In this document: in pieces, positions 15,391-23,784 of the stretch
Layout of the letters: each line of letters begins with the position of its first letter
How positions within the stretch are numbered: the first letter of the stretch is position 1
From: CAKRPJ01 sp934376955
GTDB lineage: Bacteria > Bacillota > Clostridia > Lachnospirales > Lachnospiraceae
Assembly: GCA_934376955.1 (NCBI GenBank)
Contig: CAKRPJ010000028.1
Span: 1-30,051 of the forward strand
DNA: 30,051 nt
Direction: 5' to 3'
The notes under the pieces: model-generated
Told to the model about the DNA's origin: nothing
The model's database searches: none
What the model saw: only the letters and a program-made list of their open reading frames with translations
Position numbers and translations under genes: made by a program

Positions 15391-16546
15391 TAAAACCCTT
15401 TCCTTTGTCCCAGGCGGAAAGCCGCATTTTAAAATCCTCGTAGCCAAATTTTCGGATCAGACGGCACTCTCCCTGTTTGTCCATCACGGCGATTGAGGGA
15501 AGGCACATTCCGTTAAAGGTGTTGTTCTTCACCATGGAATAAATCGCCATATCCTCAAAGTACAGCTTATCCCCAATCCGGATTTCCCGGTCAAAGGAAT
15601 AATCTCCGATCACATCCCCCGCCAGACAGGTGCAGGAGGATAAGCGGTAGGTATATTTCTTCTCCCCCGGCATACCGGAATCGGCAAGGGGCGGGCGATA
15701 GGGCATCTCCAGAACATCCGGCATGTGGCAGGCGGCAGAGGCATCTAAGATCAGCGTCTTTATTCCGTTTTCCACAATATCCATGACCTCGGTTACCAGA
15801 TATCCCGCATTCAGGGCAACTGCCTCACCGGGCTCTAAATAGACCGTTACCTGATATTTCTCCTGCATCCGCAGGATACAGCGCTTCAGCCGCTCCACAT
15901 CATAATCTGCTCTTGTAATATGATGCCCGCCTCCCATGTTCAGCCACTTAATATTAGGAAGTGACAGGTATTTTCCGAATTTCTCCTCCACCGCAAGAAG
16001 CGTCGTTTCAAGATCATCCGAATTCTGCTCACATAACGTATGGAAATGGATGCCGGAAAGGAGCGGGACAAGATCCTCGCGGAAATTGGCGGCAGTAACT
16101 CCCAGCCGGGAGCCGGGGGCACAGGGATCATAGATCGCATGCTCCCCTTGAGTGGAGCATTCCGGATTGACCCGGATCCCCACGCTGACCTGATTTTTCT
16201 GACATACCGGATAAAATTTTTCCAGCTGGGAAAAGGAGTTGAAAACCAGATGCCCGCAGATCTTACAGAGCTCCTCGATTTCTTCATTCTTAAAGGCAGG
16301 AGCAAACACATGGTTCTCCTTTCCCATCTCCTCCCATCCGAGCCTTGCCTCAAACAGACCGCTGGCCGTTGTTCCGTCCAGATACTGTCCGATCAGCGGA
16401 TATTCATGGAAGCAGGAAAATGCCTTTTGTGCCAGAAGGATACGGCATCCCGTATCCTCCCGCACCTTCTTTAATATTTCAAGATTCTTTTTTAATACTC
16501 CCTCGTCGATCACATAGCAGGGAGTCGGCAGCTCATTGATCCTCAT
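15380..16546 (-). CDS. nspC: Carboxynorspermidine/carboxyspermidine decarboxylase
   Basis: A 388-residue PLP enzyme of the alanine racemase/ornithine decarboxylase fold. It removes the carboxyl group from carboxyspermidine or carboxynorspermidine. The PLP lysine is Lys41 in LLAQKAFSCF. Other marks are LNMGGGHHITRADYD (phosphate loop), LEPGEAVALNAGYLV, and the C-terminal DVIGDYSFDREIRIGDKLYFEDMAIYSMVKNNTFNG with the conserved Asp. The start lies two bases after the stop of the dehydrogenase gene. With putrescine as the diamine made by this operon, spermidine is the expected product. Confidence 0.94.
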   Translation of the reverse strand: MRINELPTPCYVIDEGVLKKNLEILKKVREDTGCRILLAQKAFSCFHEYPLIGQYLDGTTASGLFEARLGWEEMGKENHVFAPAFKNEEIEELCKICGHLVFNSFSQLEKFYPVCQKNQVSVGIRVNPECSTQGEHAIYDPCAPGSRLGVTAANFREDLVPLLSGIHFHTLCEQNSDDLETTLLAVEEKFGKYLSLPNIKWLNMGGGHHITRADYDVERLKRCILRMQEKYQVTVYLEPGEAVALNAGYLVTEVMDIVENGIKTLILDASAACHMPDVLEMPYRPPLADSGMPGEKKYTYRLSSCTCLAGDVIGDYSFDREIRIGDKLYFEDMAIYSMVKNNTFNGMCLPSIAVMDKQGECRLIRKFGYEDFKMRLSAWDKGKGFNDE

Positions 16547-16548
16547 CC

Positions 16549-17808
16549 TTATTCCACCGTCTTCGGAGCTTCATCCACTACCCACGGAAGTCCCCACTTA
16601 TTTAAGGCCTCCATATAAGGATCCGGATCAAACTCCTCAACATTAAATACGCCCTTTCCGCTCCATTTTCCGGTGATGACGAGCATGGAGCCGATCATAG
16701 CCGGAACACCTGTCGTATAGGAGACAGCCTGAGAGCCGACCTCCTTATAGCACTCCTGATGATCGCATACATTATAGATATAGATGGTCTTTTCCTTTCC
16801 GTCCTTGATACCGGTAAAGATACAGCCGATATTCGTCTTTCCGACGGTTCTAGAGCCCAGAGAAGCCGGATCCGGGAGCAGCGCCTTTAAGAACTGGATC
16901 GGCACGATCTCCTGACCGTTAAACTCCACTGGGGAGGTTGACAGCATGCCGACATTCTCCAGGCATTTCATGTGGGTAAGATAGCTCTGACCGAAGGTCA
17001 TAAAGAAGCGGATCCTCTTTACCTCCGGGATATTCTTGGCCAGAGACTCGATCTCCTCATGATGGAGAAGATACATATCCTTTTCGCCCACCTGAGGGAA
17101 ATCATACTCTCTCTTGATCTCCATCGGCTTTGTCTCTACCCAGTGGCCGTTCTCCCAGTAGGAGCCATTAGCAGATACCTCGCGGAGGTTGATTTCCGGG
17201 TTAAAGTTTGTGGCAAAGGGATAGCCGTGATCGCCGCCGTTGCAGTCTAAGATATCGATGGTGTGGATCTCATCAAAATAGTGCTTTAAGGCATAAGCCG
17301 CAAATACGCTGGTCACACCCGGGTCAAAGCCGGTTCCGAGAAGCGCCATCTTACCGGCCTTTTCAAATTTTTCCTTATAAGCCCACTGCCATGAATAATC
17401 GAAGTAAGCGGTAAAGCCTTCTTCCTTGCAGCGTTTCTCATAGATCCTTCTCCACTCCGGATCATCGGTGTCCTCCGGCTCATAGTTGGCTGTGTCGATA
17501 TAATTCACACCGGCCTTAAGGCAGGCATCCATGATCGTAAGGTCCTGATAAGGCAGAGCTACATTTAAAACGGCATCCGGCTTGTATTCGTTCATCAGCG
17601 CCACCAGCTCATCCACACAGTCCGCATTGACCGTCGCAGTGGTGATCCTTGTCTTTGTCTTTCCCTCAAGCTCCTTCTTGATCGCATCACACTTGGAAAC
17701 GGTACGGCTGGCGATCATAATATCTGTAAATACCTCGCTGTTCTGACAGCATTTGTGGATCGCAACAGAAGCAACTCCTCCGCATCCGATTATCATTAAT
17801 CTGCTCAT
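16549..17808 (-). CDS. Carboxynorspermidine/carboxyspermidine dehydrogenase
   Basis: A 419-residue protein of the saccharopine dehydrogenase-like family. It reductively joins aspartate semialdehyde to a diamine, giving carboxyspermidine from putrescine. The N-terminus is a Rossmann fold (MIIGCGGVASVAIHKC), followed by the family segments NVALPYQDLTIMDACLKAGVNYIDTANYE and LLGTGFDPGVTSVFAAYALKHYFDE. Lysine-pathway saccharopine dehydrogenases share the fold, but the immediate partner nspC and the putrescine genes point to the polyamine role. The ATG is one base after the speE stop. Confidence 0.93.
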   Translation of the reverse strand: MSRLMIIGCGGVASVAIHKCCQNSEVFTDIMIASRTVSKCDAIKKELEGKTKTRITTATVNADCVDELVALMNEYKPDAVLNVALPYQDLTIMDACLKAGVNYIDTANYEPEDTDDPEWRRIYEKRCKEEGFTAYFDYSWQWAYKEKFEKAGKMALLGTGFDPGVTSVFAAYALKHYFDEIHTIDILDCNGGDHGYPFATNFNPEINLREVSANGSYWENGHWVETKPMEIKREYDFPQVGEKDMYLLHHEEIESLAKNIPEVKRIRFFMTFGQSYLTHMKCLENVGMLSTSPVEFNGQEIVPIQFLKALLPDPASLGSRTVGKTNIGCIFTGIKDGKEKTIYIYNVCDHQECYKEVGSQAVSYTTGVPAMIGSMLVITGKWSGKGVFNVEEFDPDPYMEALNKWGLPWVVDEAPKTVE

Positions 17809-17809
17809 T

Positions 17810-18664
17810 TTACATTTCCTCCTCTTTTAAAAGATCCTCAACATACTTCGGCAGCATAAATGCCCCCATGTGAAGATGAGTCGTATAATACCATGTTTCA
17901 ATATTTAACGCGTCCCATTCTCTTGACTTGAAATCCTTGACCGGATGATATTTTTTTGATGCAAAGCCAAACAGCCAGTAGCCGGAGGGACAGGTGGGGA
18001 TATGGGCCTGATACACGCGGCTTATCGGGAACGAACGGAAGGCCTTGCGGTGCATGCTGCGGCAGGCAAGCTCGTCCTCATCATAGAAGGGGCTTCCGTG
18101 CTGATAGACCATGATGCCATCATCCTTCAGCGCGTTATAGCAGCTTCCGTAAAATTCCTTTGTAAACAGGCCCTCCGTGTGGCCGAAGGGATCTGTGGAA
18201 TCGTTGATGATAAGATCATACCTTCCCTTTTTGTTTCTTAAGAACCGCAGACCGTCATCATAGTGGATCGAAACACGCGGATCCTCCAATGCAGAGGCTA
18301 CCTCCGGGAAAAATTGTCTTGATACCTCCACAAACATTTCGTCTGTTTCCACCACATCGATATGCTCCACGCAGCCGTACTGCAAAAGCTCCTTTGCGAC
18401 TCCGCCGTCCCCGCCGCCGATGATAAGCACATCCTTTACACACGGATGAACTGCCATAGGCACATGGGTCACCATTTCATCATATATAAATTCATCCTTC
18501 TCAGAGAACACGATCTCTCCATCGAGGGAGATAAACTTTCCAAATTCCTCGGAATCGAACACATCGATCCGCTGATATTCACTCTCGCCGGAAAACAGCT
18601 GTTTTTCGATCCTGACAGACAGCTTGACATTTCCGGTGTGCAGCTCAGAAAACCAAAATTCCAT
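17810..18664 (-). CDS. speE: Spermidine synthase-like aminopropyltransferase
   Basis: A 284-residue aminopropyltransferase. The SAM-fold motif LIIGGGDGGVAKELLQY, the acidic VVETDEMF, the catalytic region INDSTDPFG and the N-terminal gate EFGKFISLDGEIVFSEKDEF are present. The usual QGESPW-like loop reads YQHGSPFYDED here, so substrate preference may differ from classical putrescine aminopropyltransferases. The enzyme needs decarboxylated SAM, but no speD is in the window. The ATG at 18664 has AAGGAG nine bases upstream. It sits second in the operon, between arginine decarboxylase and the carboxyspermidine genes, which do not need it. Confidence 0.9.
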   Translation of the reverse strand: MEFWFSELHTGNVKLSVRIEKQLFSGESEYQRIDVFDSEEFGKFISLDGEIVFSEKDEFIYDEMVTHVPMAVHPCVKDVLIIGGGDGGVAKELLQYGCVEHIDVVETDEMFVEVSRQFFPEVASALEDPRVSIHYDDGLRFLRNKKGRYDLIINDSTDPFGHTEGLFTKEFYGSCYNALKDDGIMVYQHGSPFYDEDELACRSMHRKAFRSFPISRVYQAHIPTCPSGYWLFGFASKKYHPVKDFKSREWDALNIETWYYTTHLHMGAFMLPKYVEDLLKEEEM

Positions 18665-18693
18665 ATTTCGCAACTCCTTGTATCGTAAAGCGG

Positions 18694-20148
18694 TTATATG
18701 TTGGCCAGTACCATAAGATGATCCACCGCCGGATCCTCGGTGCCCTGCATGGAGCATCCCTTTTCCTTGGCGTAAAGGATATACCGGACAACATCATCCG
18801 TGATCATCTCACCCGGCGCTAAGATCGGGATACCCGGCGGATAACACATCACGAACTCTGCACATACCCGGCCGGAGGAGGCTTCTACCGGTACAGAAAC
18901 CTTGTCTGAATAGAAGGCCTTCTGGGGTGACATAACGACCTTCGGGGAAATATACTCCCCGGAGAGAAGTCCGGAGCTGTCTTTCCGATAAAGACGCTCG
19001 ATATCCGCCAGAGCGCCCACAAGACGCTCAATGTCCTGAATGCGGTCACCGATGGAGATATAGGCCAGAATATTGCTGATATCTCCAAATTCGATCTGAA
19101 TATCATATTCATCCCGGAGCAGATCGTAGACCTCGATACCGGCAAGTCCGATATCTCTTGTATACACAGAAAGCTTCGTCACATCATAATCGAAGATGCT
19201 GTTGCCATTCACCAGCTCTTTTCCGTAGGCATAATAGCCGCCGATGGAGTTAATCTCCCTGCGGGCATATTCTGCCATATCCACCACCTTGGCGAAGGAT
19301 TCCTCACCCCTTAAGGCCAGATTCCGCCTTGAAATATCCAGACTGGAAAGAAGCAGATAGGACGCACTTGTCGTCTGGGTCAGGTTGATGATCTGGCGGA
19401 CATAATCGGCATTCACTCCCTTATTTAAGAGAAGCAGAGAGCTCTGGGTCAGGCTTCCGCCGGATTTATGCATGGAAACGGCAGCCATATCCGCACCGGC
19501 CTCCATCGCAGATACCGGAAGATTTTTTCCGAAATAAAGATGGGTGCCATGGGCCTCATCCGCTAACACCTTCATGCCGCGGCCATGAGCCATCTTAACG
19601 ATCGATCGGATGTCTGAGCAGATCCCGTAATACGTCGGGTTGTTGACAAAAACAGCAACGGCATCCGGATTGTCCTCGATGGCCTGCTTTACCCGCTCTA
19701 CCTCCATTCCCAAAGAGATCCCCAGCTTCTGGTTCATCTCGGGATTTACATAGACCGGCACCGCACCGCAGAGCACCATGGCATTGATCACGCTCTTATG
19801 TACGTTTCGCGGAAGGATGATCTTGTCTCCCGCACTGCACACGGAAAGGATCATTGCCTGCACCGCCGAGGTGGTTCCTCCCACCATCAGATACGCATTT
19901 GCCGCTCCAAAGGCCTCCGCTGCCAGCTCCTCCGCCTCCCGGATCACCGAGATCGGATGGCACAGATTATCCAGCGGCTTCATGGAATTTACATCCAAAG
20001 ACACGCATTTTTCTCCCAGAAGCTGTACCAGCTCCGGATTTCCGCGGCCTCTTTTATGTCCCGGAACATCAAAGGGGACAACTCTTTTCTTTTTGAACGC
20101 CTCGAGTGCTTCATAGATCGGGGCTTTCTTCTGTTTTTCTCTGTCCAT
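18694..20148 (-). CDS. speA: Arginine decarboxylase (Orn/Lys/Arg decarboxylase, fold type I)
   Basis: A 484-residue PLP enzyme of the short YaaO/SpeA type. It has VPFDVPGHKRGRGNPEL near the start, then LMVGGTTSAVQAMIL, then ADEAHGTHLYFGKNLP. The PLP lysine motif SMHKSGGSLTQSS is near residue 228 and the small C-terminal domain has YPPGIPILAPGE. The family decarboxylates arginine, lysine or ornithine; arginine is the likely substrate because agmatine deiminase is in the same operon. First gene of the operon. A modest TGAGGAA site precedes the ATG, and a long structured leader lies upstream. Confidence 0.93.
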   Translation of the reverse strand: MDREKQKKAPIYEALEAFKKKRVVPFDVPGHKRGRGNPELVQLLGEKCVSLDVNSMKPLDNLCHPISVIREAEELAAEAFGAANAYLMVGGTTSAVQAMILSVCSAGDKIILPRNVHKSVINAMVLCGAVPVYVNPEMNQKLGISLGMEVERVKQAIEDNPDAVAVFVNNPTYYGICSDIRSIVKMAHGRGMKVLADEAHGTHLYFGKNLPVSAMEAGADMAAVSMHKSGGSLTQSSLLLLNKGVNADYVRQIINLTQTTSASYLLLSSLDISRRNLALRGEESFAKVVDMAEYARREINSIGGYYAYGKELVNGNSIFDYDVTKLSVYTRDIGLAGIEVYDLLRDEYDIQIEFGDISNILAYISIGDRIQDIERLVGALADIERLYRKDSSGLLSGEYISPKVVMSPQKAFYSDKVSVPVEASSGRVCAEFVMCYPPGIPILAPGEMITDDVVRYILYAKEKGCSMQGTEDPAVDHLMVLANI

Positions 20149-20198
20149 GGTTTTGTTTCCTCACGCATTATTTTGATCGCGCATCACCTTTAAATACG

Positions 20199-20234
20199 AA
20201 AAAAAAGCAGATGATGCCAAAACCATCATCTGCT
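20199..20234 (-). terminator. Intrinsic terminator in the speA leader
   Basis: On the minus strand AGCAGATGATG and CATCATCTGCT form a perfect 11-bp stem around a seven-base loop, followed by eight T. It lies 50-60 bases before the speA ATG and downstream of the leader promoter. It is therefore either an attenuator for the polyamine operon or the end of a separate small RNA. Confidence 0.9.
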
Positions 20235-20560
20235 AAAAACGACATTATTCCATTGGGATCCGGGCACGATTAGCCGCCCTCGTTTTCCTTTGACCTTTAT
20301 CGTTTTCCTAGTCTGCAATCGCAAATATATTGTCCCTGCACTTATTGACCGATTCACAAGATGATGTGTTTTCACACTGATTATAAAGTAATCAACTTAT
20401 AAATTTGAGCTTTTAACTCAATCAATAATGTGGGCTTGACCCCACGCGGCGCTTGACCCGCCTGTCCGATGGGCTTAACTTCCATATTGCAGCTGCCGCC
20501 GCAAACCGGAGTGGTCATTACATACATTTGCATGAAAACGATAAATGTCTTTTCATACTG
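20235..20560 (-). ncRNA. Unidentified structured leader RNA upstream of speA
   Basis: This is most of the gene-free stretch 20149-20692. In transcript order it has: (a) a hairpin with ATGAAAA/TTTTCAT arms near 20530-20560; (b) a domain with three successive small hairpins at 20485-20469, 20462-20448 and 20445-20430, each presenting GTTAAGC or GTCAAGC; (c) a GAGTT/AGCTC hairpin; (d) a second domain closed by pairing of 20334-20324 with 20251-20241 and of 20319-20316 with 20255-20252, with an inner GGGC/GCCC stem; then the terminator. I do not recognise it as a T-box, a known riboswitch, 6S, tmRNA, RNase P or SRP RNA. A cis-regulator of polyamine synthesis is the simplest reading; an independent small RNA is possible. 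Folding was done by eye. Confidence 0.5.
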
Positions 20561-20565
20561 CTGAT

Positions 20566-20595
20566 ATCATACAGGAAAAAAAGGGGAATTGTCAA
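20566..20595 (-). promoter_or_regulatory. SigA-type promoter of the speA leader
   Basis: On the minus strand TTGACA (20595-20590) and TATGAT (20571-20566) are 18 bases apart. It begins right after the uxaA terminator, so transcription of the polyamine leader starts near 20559, about 410 bases ahead of speA. A weaker second candidate (TTGATT, 18 bases, TATAAG) lies inside the leader near 20395-20425. Confidence 0.8.
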
Positions 20596-20610
20596 GTGTA
20601 ATTTTTCAGA

Positions 20611-20656
20611 AAAAGCGCACCCGCCCCGGACGTTTCGGCCGGAAAGCAGGTGCGCC
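20611..20656 (-). terminator. Intrinsic terminator of the uxaA operon
   Basis: On the minus strand GGCGCACC and GGGTGCGC close a GC-rich hairpin with an inner CCGG-containing stem, followed by five T. It lies about 37 bases after the uxaA stop and separates this operon from the speA promoter. Confidence 0.88.
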
Positions 20657-20692
20657 TGTAAGGGGAATGTATAATATGGGGAGGGGAAAACT

Positions 20693-22171
20693 CTATAAAA
20701 CAACTCCGTCTTTGAAGATGGAGATCTCACGGAAGCCCTTTTCCTCGGCCTTCGTCTGCTTTCCGCCGGCGATTTCGATCACCAGCTTAAGAAGTCTCTT
20801 TGCCGCGTCATCGATGGATTCACCATCTGCGATCGGCCCGGCGTTAAAGTCGATCCAGCCCTTTTTCTTTTCCGCCAGCTCTGTATTCGTTGCCAGCTTA
20901 AGAGTCGGAGCCGGAGCGCCAAAGGGGGTTCCGCGTCCTGTGGTGAACAGGATCATGTGGGCTCCCGCTGCGGTCATTGCCGTTGCGGAAACAAGGTCAT
21001 TGCCCGGCCCGTAAAGCATGTTGAGGCCCTTTGTCACCACCGGGTCACCGTAGCCGATAACATCCATGATCGGAGCTGTGCCGCCCTTCTGGACGCAGCC
21101 GCAGGACTTATCCTCTAAGGTCGTGATACCGCCCTGTCGGTTGCCCGGGCTCGGGTTATCATATACGACCTCATTATGGCTGATAAAATAATTCTTAAAG
21201 CCGTTGATCATGTGGACAGCCTTGTCAAATACCTCCCGGTTCACGCAGCGGTTCATCAAGAAGCCCTCTGCGCCGAACATCTCCGGCACCTCAGTCAGTA
21301 CCGTTGAGCCGCCTCTGGCTGCCATCATATCACTGAAGCGTCCTACCGCCGGATTTGCGGTGATGCCGGAAAGTCCATCGGAGCCGCCGCATTTCATGCC
21401 GATAACAAGCTCGCTGACCGGGATCGGCTCTCTCTGAAACTGTGCCGCATATTCCGCGCATTCCTCAAGAAGCTTTCTTCCGGCCTCAAACTCATCCGCT
21501 ACCTCCTGACAGGTCAGGAATTTTACGCGGTCATGATCGTAATCGCCGAGCTCCGCAAGGAACTGCTCATGGGTCAGGTTCTCACAGCCAAGTCCCAATA
21601 CCAGAACGGCTGCTGCGTTCGGATGGCGGACAAGGGCTGCCAAAAGCTTTCTTGTCTGGGCATGGTCTGCGCCTGTCTGGCTGCAGCCGAAGGGGTGGGG
21701 GAAGGTATAAAGCCCGTCGATGCTGCCTTTTACGAGATCCTGATTGTCACGAACCAGCTTCTTTGCAATGTCATTGACACAGCCGACTGTCGGGATGATC
21801 CAGATCTCATTCCGGATCGCCGCACGGCCGTCCTTTCTTTTGAAGCCCATAAAGATCTCCGGCTCCACTTTTTCCGGGAAGTCGAGGGACGGAGTATAGG
21901 TATACTCCATCTCGCCTTCCAGATTTGTTTTCACGTTGTGGGTGTGCATCCATGCACCGGCCTCTGCGTCTGCTGTCGCGTGACCGATGGCAAAGCCGTA
22001 TTTGATGACATTCTCACCATTTTTGATCGGCTTTAACGCGATCTTATGGCCCTGGGGGATATCCTCAAGAGCGGTGACCGTGATACCGCCTGCAGTGACC
22101 TCCTCACCCTTTTTGATAGGGTGGAGGGCAACTGCTACGTTATCCAGTCCGGAAATCTGAATTACTTTCAT
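20693..22171 (-). CDS. uxaA: Altronate dehydratase
   Basis: A 492-residue UxaA family enzyme. It dehydrates D-altronate to 2-keto-3-deoxygluconate. The N-terminal SAF domain (about residues 1-90; VAVALHPIKKGEEV, IPQGHKIAL) is followed by the large dehydratase domain with FMGFKRKDGRAAIRNEIWIIPTVGCVND, FPHPFGCSQTG, MKCGGSDGLSGITANPAVG and FTTGRGTPFG. Full-length, with both domains fused as in E. coli. The ATG follows the uxaB stop by seven bases with only a poor Shine-Dalgarno, so translation is probably coupled. Last gene of its operon. Confidence 0.96.
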   Translation of the reverse strand: MKVIQISGLDNVAVALHPIKKGEEVTAGGITVTALEDIPQGHKIALKPIKNGENVIKYGFAIGHATADAEAGAWMHTHNVKTNLEGEMEYTYTPSLDFPEKVEPEIFMGFKRKDGRAAIRNEIWIIPTVGCVNDIAKKLVRDNQDLVKGSIDGLYTFPHPFGCSQTGADHAQTRKLLAALVRHPNAAAVLVLGLGCENLTHEQFLAELGDYDHDRVKFLTCQEVADEFEAGRKLLEECAEYAAQFQREPIPVSELVIGMKCGGSDGLSGITANPAVGRFSDMMAARGGSTVLTEVPEMFGAEGFLMNRCVNREVFDKAVHMINGFKNYFISHNEVVYDNPSPGNRQGGITTLEDKSCGCVQKGGTAPIMDVIGYGDPVVTKGLNMLYGPGNDLVSATAMTAAGAHMILFTTGRGTPFGAPAPTLKLATNTELAEKKKGWIDFNAGPIADGESIDDAAKRLLKLVIEIAGGKQTKAEEKGFREISIFKDGVVL

Positions 22172-22178
22172 ATCTTAA

Positions 22179-23678
22179 TTAAAGGCAGCTTGCGAATGCA
22201 GCCTTTGCTCCTTCCGTGCGAATCTTCTTAAGGTCAGCGACTACCTTCTCCTCAAGGCCGGAGATCTTGGTAAGATCCTGATCCCACATCTTCTCGTTGG
22301 TAAGAACTGCGTTTACGAGAGCCTCTGCGGAATCATTCTTATGAGCATAGTAGAACTCCAGCGCCCATCTGTCGTCACTTACGGTGTACTCGTTTCCTGC
22401 CGGACGCTTGCAGACAAGTCCTGCATCGGTAAGAGCCTGAATGTCGTTGCTGTAGAATGCGATATAAGCTGCTAAGGACATGGTCAGGCACTCCGGAAGC
22501 TTTCCGGTCTCTTTGATGTACTCAAGGAAGGACGGCATATTTCTTGCTTTCCACTTGGAGGTGGAGTTTAAGGAAATGCTCATCAATTCATGGTTGACGA
22601 AGGGGTTATTGAAACGATCCTCAACGGCTGCTGCGAACTGCTTCAGATCATTCTTATCCAGCGGGAGGGTCGGGATAACCTCATCATAGAGCATCTTGTT
22701 CATAAAGCCCTTGATGACCTCGTCGTGCATACAGTCACGAACGATGTTCTCGCCTGCAAGGTAAGCGCCGAGAACGAAGCCGGTGTGGGCGCCGTTTAAG
22801 ATCCTTACCTTTCTCTTTTTATAGGGGCTCATATCCGGTGTTACGAATACCTTATCAAGGAGTCCTGCCTTCTTGAAGGGAAGGACATCATTTAATTTTT
22901 CATCTCCCTCGATGACCCATACACCGAATACCTCTCCGACATCGGTAAGGGGATCAGCGTAACCGTTCTTCTGCTCAAGCTCAGCAACCTCGTTTGCGTC
23001 TTTGATACGGCCCGGAACGATACGGTCTACTAAAGAGCCGCAGAAGGTGCAGTCCTCGTTTACATATTTCTTAAAGCCGTCCTCAAGTCCCCACTGGTCG
23101 ATGTACTGATTTACGCACTTTAAGAGCTCTTTACCGTTGTTGTCGATGAGCTCGCAGGCGAGCATGATGATGCCCTTCTTTCCTGCTTTGTAACGATGAT
23201 AGAGAACCTGTGTTAATTTTGCCGGGAAGCTGGAGGGCGGGCAGTCCTCCTGTTTGCAGGACGGATCATACTGGATTCCGGCCTCTGTCGTGTTGGAAAC
23301 GATGATCTCGAGATCGTCACTTGCGGCAACCTCCATCATCTTCTCGTAATCCTCTTTCTCATACGGGTTTAAGCAGCGGCTGACGCTGGAGATCACTCTC
23401 TTGGCATCTACCTTCTGGCCATTCTCGCTTCCGCGAAGATACAGGGTGTAGAGGCCCTCCTGCTCATTGATCATCTTGGAAAGACCCGGAGCGATCGGCT
23501 GTACGAGGCAGCACTTTCCGTTCCAGTCTGCTTTTTCATTGGCAAGATCAAACCAGTAATCAACAAATGCCCGGAGGAAGTTTCCTTCTCCGAACTGGAG
23601 CACCTTCTCCGGTGCATTCTTTAAAACAAAACCCTCATATCCGGATTTCTTTAATACTTCATAATTCAGATTTTCCAT
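22179..23678 (-). CDS. uxaB: Tagaturonate reductase (altronate oxidoreductase)
   Basis: A 499-residue member of the mannitol dehydrogenase/polyol long-chain dehydrogenase family. It reduces D-tagaturonate to D-altronate with NADH. The nucleotide-binding start VLQFGEGNFLRAFVDYWFDLAN and the conserved KVRILNGAHTGFVLGAYLAG are visible. UxaB, rather than the related fructuronate reductase UxuB, is favoured because uxaA (altronate dehydratase) follows immediately. The ATG has AGGAAAGGATG upstream. Confidence 0.93.
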   Translation of the reverse strand: MENLNYEVLKKSGYEGFVLKNAPEKVLQFGEGNFLRAFVDYWFDLANEKADWNGKCCLVQPIAPGLSKMINEQEGLYTLYLRGSENGQKVDAKRVISSVSRCLNPYEKEDYEKMMEVAASDDLEIIVSNTTEAGIQYDPSCKQEDCPPSSFPAKLTQVLYHRYKAGKKGIIMLACELIDNNGKELLKCVNQYIDQWGLEDGFKKYVNEDCTFCGSLVDRIVPGRIKDANEVAELEQKNGYADPLTDVGEVFGVWVIEGDEKLNDVLPFKKAGLLDKVFVTPDMSPYKKRKVRILNGAHTGFVLGAYLAGENIVRDCMHDEVIKGFMNKMLYDEVIPTLPLDKNDLKQFAAAVEDRFNNPFVNHELMSISLNSTSKWKARNMPSFLEYIKETGKLPECLTMSLAAYIAFYSNDIQALTDAGLVCKRPAGNEYTVSDDRWALEFYYAHKNDSAEALVNAVLTNEKMWDQDLTKISGLEEKVVADLKKIRTEGAKAAFASCL

Positions 23679-23733
23679 ATCGATTCATCCTTTCCTGAAT
23701 TTACAAAAATCATACATATATATAGATAAAGCT

Positions 23734-23773
23734 TCTGCCAGACAAATCCCGTTTCCGGCATTCATCTGGCAGA
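23734..23773 (-). other. Intercistronic hairpin between dctM and uxaB
   Basis: TCTGCCAGA at 23734-23742 pairs with TCTGGCAGA at 23765-23773, with further partial pairing inside. There is no good T-run on the minus strand, so a role in RNA processing or stability is more likely than termination. It separates transporter and enzyme parts of the operon. Confidence 0.6.
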
Positions 23774-23784
23774 TACCTGCGCTT

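Noticed and set aside
20469..20485. GGAAGTTAAGCCCAT resembles a conserved part of 5S rRNA
   Set aside because: The flanking 5S helices and length are missing, and no rRNA genes are nearby. The match is short and treated as chance or motif similarity.
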